Below, one piece after another: positions 8,336-13,981 of a stretch of 13,981 nt of DNA. Numbering within the stretch: the first letter of the stretch is position 1; each line of letters starts with the position of its first letter. The DNA lies in assembly GCA_004325065.1 (NCBI GenBank), contig PITI01000349.1, positions 1 through 13,981 of the forward strand, in the 5' to 3' direction. The notes beneath the pieces are model-generated. The model saw only the letters and a program-made list of their open reading frames with translations, was not told where the DNA came from and did not search any database. A program made the position numbers and the translations under genes. The stretch is from Hamiltosporidium magnivora. Its lineage: Eukaryota > Microsporidia > Dubosqiidae.

Positions 8336-8737
8336 ATGAAACCGTCTCTTTGCGCGGTATGCAGATTCAGAATCTCGGACGAAAGCATAAGTATAAATCA
8401 AACTGCAAGTCCGAAGGTCGTGTGCATGCGTAACCCTTGTTCAATAAAAAAAACTGGCATAGCATTGTGTCTTTTATAATTTCGTAACTTTATTTTATTG
8501 ATACTTTGCAATAAGAATTATCATTTCATCCTAAATTGCTTAAAATCACACATCCTTCGTAGTGTCGTAAGTGAAAACAAAGATCTTATCCTTATATATT
8601 TATGGAATTTCATATTTCCTCAAATTACGGTAAATACATGTACTTATCACATTCTTTCCGAATATTTTGATGTTAATATAACTGTATTTTTATTTTATTC
8701 TCTAAGTTTAATAAATATGAATAACGAAAAAAAATAA
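8336..8737 (+). pseudogene. Relic of a zinc-ribbon transposase, Merlin/IS1595-like
   Basis: A single frame of 133 codons runs from ATG at 8336 to TAA at 8735, with one internal TAA (8477). The first part (47 residues) has C-x2-C (SLCAVCRF) and, about 20 residues later, CMRNPCSIKKTG. The second part contains KDLILIYLWNFIFPQITV. A zinc ribbon followed by a basic Cys segment and then a hydrophobic I-Y-L-W helix is the N-terminal layout of Merlin (IS1595/ISXO2-like) transposases. The DDE catalytic core is not found downstream. The first part is GC-richer than its flanks. The spacing between the parts is longer than I expect, so an insertion or chance joining is possible. Terminal inverted repeats were not identified. 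Confidence 0.35.
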
Positions 8738-8739
8738 AC

Positions 8740-9170
8740 ATAATTGGAATGTAGAACGTTTTATGAGTAATGAGAGGTGTCTGTAATTTGTAATCATGTC
8801 AAGTAATATGATAATATGAATTGTTAGTAATGTAAGTATATCATTAATTGAAGTATAAAATATAAAACGTCATTGCGAAACCAAACATTCTCCTACTTAT
8901 CGAAATATATTTAATCTTGTGAGTAAAAAAACACCCAACTACAAACGGGAGGGCTAATCTCAGCCATGGTTGTTTAGGCATGTAAATTCTTAAAAAGAAT
9001 TGCACACAGCTTTTTTTTATTTAGCTCATATAAAAGCAAAATTAGATAACACTTTTAGATGCATAACATCTATTAAATATTGTAGCGTTGCTGTATATTA
9101 GAAATATGTCTATAAAACGAATACATGTTAGAAATTCGTTTTTGCGTCAGCACAGTCGAGAGATGAGTAG
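8740..9170. other. Spacer between coding relics
   Basis: Short GC-richer patches, such as 8940-8970 with a small GGCT...AGCC stem, are present. I found no frame longer than chance and no tRNA fold. Confidence 0.4.
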
Positions 9171-10766
9171 CTGACATTTTTAAAATATAATTATACTTTT
9201 TTTATAAAAAAAAGGAGCTTAAAATGTTTCTATTTGGACATAGATGATTCAAAGATTTATAATGTAGCTTGTGTTTGATTTTTATCCAATGGATTGATCA
9301 GAATTATGAAGAGTTTTTAAAGATGTTCAAAGCATTTCTAGCACGACAACGGAAAACAATATCTTTAGAGTCAAAAAATAAAATTATAATAATAATCATC
9401 GATAGAAAAACTAAAAGTTTATGCTACTGATGGGGAAAAATATGTGCGATGAAATTAAAAGTGATGTTGCTCTTAGATTTAAGATGACGAGAAAAACTTG
9501 TGATATGCTCATATTTTTCATCTTCAGCCATTGTTTCGAAATACTTTGAACATGTCGGATGTTTTGATACTTTTACACCTACAATTTATTATATCCAATC
9601 ATGAATAATCAATCTTTGGCGCTTCTGTGATTCCTTAGAGAAATTACTCATCATATTATACTGCTGTGTGTCGGTTCATCGAGACAAAAATTTTGAAGCT
9701 GTTTTTAGAAACGAGAAAAATCTTTGAAATATTTTCAAAGTAAAGAAATTCTTGCTCACTGAGTCGCAAATAAATGAATGAATATTTACGGCGGCAGTTT
9801 ATACGAATTTATCATTTATATGAAGTAGCACAATTCAAAAGTAAAAAATCTGAAAGTTGGCCTTATAGATTTATATTTTCTCGTATTGTCATAAAATAGT
9901 CTTTTTCAAATCCAAACAAACAAAAACGGTTTCCTCTATTTACTAACTTCTAAAAATTTAAAAGTCAGCGGCATTATTTCCAATAGAGTTTGCATTAGAA
10001 ACTTTAGATGATTCTAGAATAAATCTTAATGCCCGCTTTACTGATTTCTATTTATTTTCTAACAATTTTAAAATTTTATAACTCTTTTTAAGGTTCTTGT
10101 CGAATTACTAGCCTCGAAATTTCAATTGTAAAGTTTAGATATGCAAACTTGGAGTCTAGGGCTAATTATTTATGATCCCGAGTTACAAAAGATTAAAAGA
10201 AACGTATGGACAAATAAATATCTGTGGCAAAAATCAGTGACTCGGCGTATAAACCTAGCTATGACTTATAGGACTTGAAACAAAGAGTTTCGGCGGTAAA
10301 ATAGAAGAATCCATAGATATTAAAACGATTTGACATCTAAAAAACCGGGTGTCACTGTACAAAAAAAAACATACATGAAAAATGCTAGAACATTGACTAG
10401 CGACATGATATTTTGATTTCATTTGTTCATACTAGACAAAGATAATTTAAAGAGGAATAAAATAAGCAAGTAAAGATATGTATTACAGTTACATAATTAA
10501 AAGAGTGATATTCAAATTACTTTAATTTTAGACGTCTCAGCCACACAATTTGTCACTTTCAAAAACTTCATCAGGTTTTTATTTTTGTTTTCAACACTGC
10601 CTATTTGTGTAAAGAAACATTCTTTGTAATGAAATACCTAAAAAAAGTTAGCTGGCTAAATCTACAGATAGAATGTAAAGTCGTTATCGGTAACTTTCAC
10701 ATTTAAATTATGTTTAAATCTCATCGAAGAGTTAGTGAAAAACCTCAACTATGTCAACCTCATTAA
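9171..10766 (+). pseudogene. Long frame-hopping pseudogene, unidentified
   Basis: A chain of plus-strand open pieces follows one after another while changing frame: 9171-9275 (FYLDIDDSKIYNVACV), 9263-9427 (FIQWIDQNYEEFLKMFKAFL), 9415-9546 (KNMCDEIKSDVALRFKMTRK), 9548-9778 (FEHVGCFDTFTPTIYY; HRDKNFEAVFRNEKNL), 9778-9900 (MNIYGGSLYEFIIYMK; LKVGLIDLYFLVLS), 9962-10078 (ETLDDSRINLNARFTDFYLF), 10081-10629 (LIIYDPELQKIKRNVWTNKY; KPGVTVQKKTYMKNARTLTS; ILDVSATQFVTFKNFIRFLF) and 10629-10766 (KKVSWLNLQIECKVVIG). Each piece has mixed, globular-looking composition unlike neighbouring spacer. Internal stops occur at, for example, 9428, 9485, 9602, 9725, 10129, 10276 and 10297. An intact ancestor would have had about 500 codons. 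I do not recognise the family; a mobile-element protein or a dead lineage-specific gene are both possible. Confidence 0.45.
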
Positions 10767-10972
10767 AAATAAATTTTATGCTATTTTATTTAGTTTTTTT
10801 GGTATAAAAGAATAGAAAGTATGATTAATGTTTAAAGGAACGTTAAAGACGAATAATATTTCTTTGTATCACGAATTCACAATTGAATTCATCTATGACT
10901 GTAATTTATTTGTATACTTTACTATTTTTTTATTTTATTTCACTTTTAAAGCAATACTGATCTTTAAAAAAA

Positions 10973-11425
10973 ATGGTGGCTAAATGCCGGCAAGGTACAG
11001 ACAGTGACTGCAGGCTATTTTTGAAATCAGAAACATATCATGGATTTTTGGTTCAAAATCAAAAAAATTCTTTTTATATACTCTTAATTTATTTGGTATA
11101 ACAAGTGTAAAAAATATTTATTCTAAATAATCAAGTTGTTAAACCATAAAATTGATGTAAAATGGATTACAAGTTACACTTTCAGATGAAATATTATTTA
11201 GAGAAAAAAATTGCAAAAAGAGTGTATGCGGGTAAATCTAATAATTTGGTTTTTTTTCTTCTAATTGTATTAGAAACAAAAAATGTAATATATCATGTGG
11301 CTCTTAATCATGTATAGAAAAGGCATGTTCTTATACTCATTTCTTTTCGCTTTATCGGAATTTCTGTGATTTATTTACATCATAAACAATCTAAAAATTC
11401 TCTTTTATATAATTATTTAATATAA
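10973..11425 (+). pseudogene. Second transposase-like relic (Merlin/IS1595-like?)
   Basis: ATG at 10973 opens a 42-codon frame (MVAKCRQGTDSDCRLFLK, then YHGFLVQNQK and YILLIYLV) ending at TAA 11099. A Cys pair, a basic stretch and a hydrophobic L-I-Y-L helix resemble the zinc-ribbon N-terminus of Merlin-type transposases and parallel the relic at 8336-8737. Another frame at 11127-11186 reads IIKLLNHKIDVKWITSYTFR, like a helix-turn-helix that could follow. The first frame resumes at ATG 11162 for 51 codons (EKKIAKRVYAGKSNN; FFLLIVLETKN), hits TAG at 11315 and stays open to TAA at 11423. No conserved DDE Asp survives. The family call is tentative; the decayed-coding character is firmer. Confidence 0.3.
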
Positions 11426-11429
11426 TTGC

Positions 11430-12300
11430 GGTGAATATATATTTTAGTATTTTTTAAAGTTTTCTTTTTCAAAAAAAATTTCAAAAAAAATTTCAAAAAA
11501 CAAAGCAATTTTTTTATTTATTTTTGGACTATGGTCATGAACACGTATATATTCTTGACGCAATAAATATAAACACAGTAAATCTATTAAATACAAATTC
11601 ATGTATTTCAACCATCATTTAAAAATATTAGATTGACTAAAGAATTATATTGCTAGAATACGGATTTAGATAGAGACAATCCGCTTTAAAACATGCCTAT
11701 CTTTCAACCGTTTTAAGCTATGAAATTAACAGTATTTTTATGTTTATTGCGCAATCTTTAGATTGCACAGAAAGCCTGTTATATATAATCAAACGTGCAT
11801 ATTTGGTTTGATTGAATAGACTCCTATATATTACGGATTTGTTTTTTTCACATATTACTGCAGTTGATATTTACTAAATAGCTTTTAATTTACTTCGCAA
11901 GCTGGTTTTCGTAAATTTTGATGAGATGTCAAAAATACATTTATTTAAACAGAAAGTGACATGTTATCTTCTATGCATTCATTGAATAGCTTTTTGAAGA
12001 TAAAGAAGCAAGCTTTATCAAAACATATAATGAAGCTGTATAGAATTTAAAAAGTACATATAAAGCAATATAATATGATAGAAATTGGTTTGAGGAAGAT
12101 AAAAATTACTAAAATAAATTTTGAGTACGTTTTAAATTCAAACAAACAATACATGATAATGAGAACGATAAGTTTTAAAATAATTGGTCAATCGAAAATT
12201 AATTATATAACAAATTAAAATTATTAAAATTAATATGAGGACTTTTCGTTTAAATATTATTTGTAGAAATATATAAAAAAAAGGAGAAATAAATAATATT
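11430..12300. other. AT-rich spacer, promoter side of the 95-residue gene
   Basis: No gene is supported. A short near-tandem (CAAAAAAAATTT twice, then CAAAAAAC) lies at about 11470-11501. A perfect small hairpin lies at 11751-11766. The right end should hold the promoter of the plus-strand gene, but no distinct box can be picked out. Confidence 0.45.
11751..11766. other. Small inverted repeat (hairpin)
   Basis: GCAATC TTTA GATTGC forms a six-pair stem with a four-base loop. No T run or gene end is positioned to make it a terminator, and chance is a reasonable explanation. Confidence 0.4.
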
Positions 12301-12348
12301 TCCCTTTATGGTATATTTTAAAGCTATAAATATTGACAAAATTCTAAA

Positions 12349-12351
12349 CCC
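12349..12351 (+). promoter_or_regulatory. CCC motif abutting the ATG
   Basis: The start of the secreted-protein gene reads CTAAACCCATGCG, so CCC touches the ATG. This matches the start-proximal signal seen before the MADS-box gene. A second CCC at 12302-12304 sits three bases before another ATG (12308) in a different frame, so the motif alone does not decide between the two frames. Confidence 0.45.
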
Positions 12352-12639
12352 ATGCGTATTAATATTCATATTGGCTTATTTATTTCAATTTGGTCTATTT
12401 CATTTCGATTTTCTAGAGCCGAATATGTTGGTCAAAGAGTGGGACCTACAGACACTGCAAATAATGCATCAGCAGAATACTTGCCAAAACCAGAGAGTAA
12501 AGGCAATACTTCGGAACAAAATCCCCGTACTCAAGCAGCATTTAGAAAAGCGGTGAGTGCATTCCAGTATGCTGGAAAAAGAAACGCAGAGCGAAGAAAA
12601 CAAAATTCTACCGGTAATGCTGGTAGTAAATCCGCATAA
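12352..12639 (+). CDS. Small predicted secreted basic protein
   Basis: The product is 95 residues. Residues 1-23 look like a signal peptide: a short basic start (MRINIHIG), a hydrophobic core (LFISIWSISF) and a small-residue cleavage site (SRA|E). The mature part (about 72 residues) is hydrophilic and basic, rich in Ala, Asn, Ser, Lys and Arg. A likely amphipathic helix covers about 61-83 (QAAFRKAVSAFQYAGKRNAE). Sequons occur at N38, N52 and N85, though many microsporidia lack N-glycosylation. No cysteines and no known domain are seen. This frame is preferred over the overlapping 12308-12556 frame because its third codon positions are mostly A/T, as expected here, while the other frame is G/C-rich at third positions in its second half. 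It could be a spore-wall, polar-tube-associated or host-directed protein, but nothing in the sequence chooses among these. Confidence 0.6.
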   Translation: MRINIHIGLFISIWSISFRFSRAEYVGQRVGPTDTANNASAEYLPKPESKGNTSEQNPRTQAAFRKAVSAFQYAGKRNAERRKQNSTGNAGSKSA

Positions 12640-12774
12640 GAAACGTTTCAGAATCGAATACGAATGTGAATGAGTAGGAAATGTATTTGAAAAAGTTCAA
12701 AAAATGCAAGAAAAACCAAAAACTATTCAATGAGACTCATCAAAACCTACAAATGGACTGAAGAATATTTTTGA

Positions 12775-12780
12775 AATAAA
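12775..12780 (+). terminator. Possible poly(A) signal AATAAA
   Basis: This hexamer lies about 136 bases after the stop codon of the secreted-protein gene. It is a weak assignment in AT-rich DNA. Confidence 0.2.
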
Positions 12781-13981
12781 ACTTGCATTATGTTTTATTT
12801 ATTTATTTATCAAAATTTTTTCTACTAAAAAATCTATGTTCTTCCTAAATTATAAAATTATAACATTCCAAAAGTATGCAATGTTTGCTTAATCCTTTAA
12901 AGTTCAAGTATAATCATTAAAAAATCAAATTTAATAAGTTTATTTCAGAATCTTCAGATAGAAATTCGGAAAACGTCAAAACAAAAAGTAAAAAAGCTTT
13001 TTGAAATAGTAACCAACATAAATCTTACATATATTTCATTTTTTCATCAATAATGTAACAAATTAGAAATGGTTTTTAATCCTCTAAATTTAAAATTAGA
13101 ATCTTAAAATATTTAAGAATCGATCATTTTAAATAACATCTGCCTCTTTTTGTTGAATTATTAGAATTATAATATGATTTTTAAGTTAAAAGTTCCATTT
13201 AATGTGCAGGTATAGAGTACTAAAAGGTATTCTAATAATTAAAAAAGTTAAATATTTAATTGCCGATAATCGTAAAAACGTAGCATATTTAACGGTTAAC
13301 AAGATAATGTTAGGTGCATGATGTTATTGGTGTTTTTAATCACAACCTTTGTTATAATTCCGAATCAATACTTGAGGGTTCTGTTATTTTAATCAACATA
13401 GATGGTTTATATCTTTGAGTTTGTGGCTAAAATCAACTTTTTTGTTGGTTATTATGGAAATATTTATGTATTATTTTAATTTATTTTTTATATGAAAATC
13501 TGTGTTTCTTTTGATAATTAGTATATGTGTTTAGCTTATTCTAGCTAAATATTATGGTAAACAGAAATCCAGATTGCATTTTTAAATAGAATCGAGATCA
13601 AAATTATTTCAATTGATCTGATCTTTAAGGTATTTTGATTCAAACCACCATGTATTGCTGAAAGTAGCTGATTTAAGATCCACGGATTTTTAAATCATCT
13701 ACAATTAAATATGTTTAGGCTAGTTAAAATCAAAAAATCTTCTTGAATTCTTCCGTTCTAGAATATATACCCAATATTTGAGCTATTTCTTCTGTAATAA
13801 ACATGAAAGCTAGATAATTCTATCGGGTTATACAGTGGTTCATAGTAAAATTTGACATTTACTTTCATTCATCTATCGAAGCAAATCTAGTAATATTGAT
13901 TTTGGAAGATTTGTTATGTAATTTATGCTTTTAACCGTTTTTATAGCTTAAATTATATTTAATTGTATGGAAAGAAATTTC
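12781..13981. other. AT-rich spacer to the window edge
   Basis: All frames have closely spaced stops. I see no RNA gene, repeat array or recognisable relic, and no gene entering from the right edge. Confidence 0.5.

Noticed and set aside
8498..8737. Stand-alone 79-codon gene
   Set aside because: Its first codon is TTG. It is the same frame as the 8336 relic after one stop, so I treat both as one decayed sequence.
9263..9778. Reassigned TGA (sense) code in this stretch
   Set aside because: All four stops in this frame are TGA and TGG is also used, but better open pieces in other frames and nearby TAA stops indicate ordinary decay with frameshifts.
10974..11070. Possible tRNA (TGGCTAAATGCCGG as A box, GGTTCAAAATC as B box)
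   Set aside because: No acceptor stem pairs, the T-stem needs a G-T pair at the conserved G-C position, and the interval overlaps a better coding relic.
12308..12556. 82-codon frame overlapping the secreted-protein gene, as the real gene
   Set aside because: Its third positions are G/C-rich in the second half, opposite to the expected bias, while the 12352 frame fits. Kept only as a finding.

Overview
The window is very AT-rich eukaryotic DNA, by eye roughly three quarters or more A+T. It carries only three genes that I regard as convincing, separated by kilobases of non-coding sequence. The best guess at a source is a microsporidian with an expanded, gene-poor, AT-rich genome. The reasons are intronless compact genes, an SRF/Mcm1-type MADS-box factor, a CCC trinucleotide placed 0-4 bases before two of the three start codons (a start-proximal signal known in microsporidia), a poly(A)-type signal overlapping a stop codon, and what look like fossils of Merlin/IS1595-like and Ty3/Gypsy-like elements. 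The lineage is an inference; another AT-rich fungus cannot be excluded.

Layout. Positions 1-834 hold AT-rich spacer ending in a 54-bp repeat next to the first gene. Positions 835-1548 (minus) encode a 237-residue MADS-box transcription factor. Positions 1560-3600 are spacer with two minisatellites, one of 75-bp period and one of 19-bp period. Positions 3602-4745 contain two GC-richer stretches that read as decayed coding sequence, plus a 72/73-bp direct repeat. Positions 5193-6539 (minus) encode a 448-residue probable nuclear protein with a possible winged-helix N-terminus and a 13-residue tandem repeat. Positions 6540-7779 are spacer.

Positions 7780-11425 are a graveyard of plus-strand coding relics. 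They comprise an integrase-like piece, a zinc-ribbon transposase-like piece, a 1.6-kb pseudogene that hops between frames and that I cannot identify, and a second transposase-like piece. Positions 12352-12639 (plus) encode a 95-residue predicted secreted basic protein. The rest, to 13981, is spacer in which I see nothing.

The three live genes do not form an operon or an obvious pathway. Two look like gene regulators and one like a secreted, lineage-specific protein. The most useful observations are the decayed frames, which standard ORF callers miss because each is broken by stops and frameshifts. I found no clearly new molecular system.
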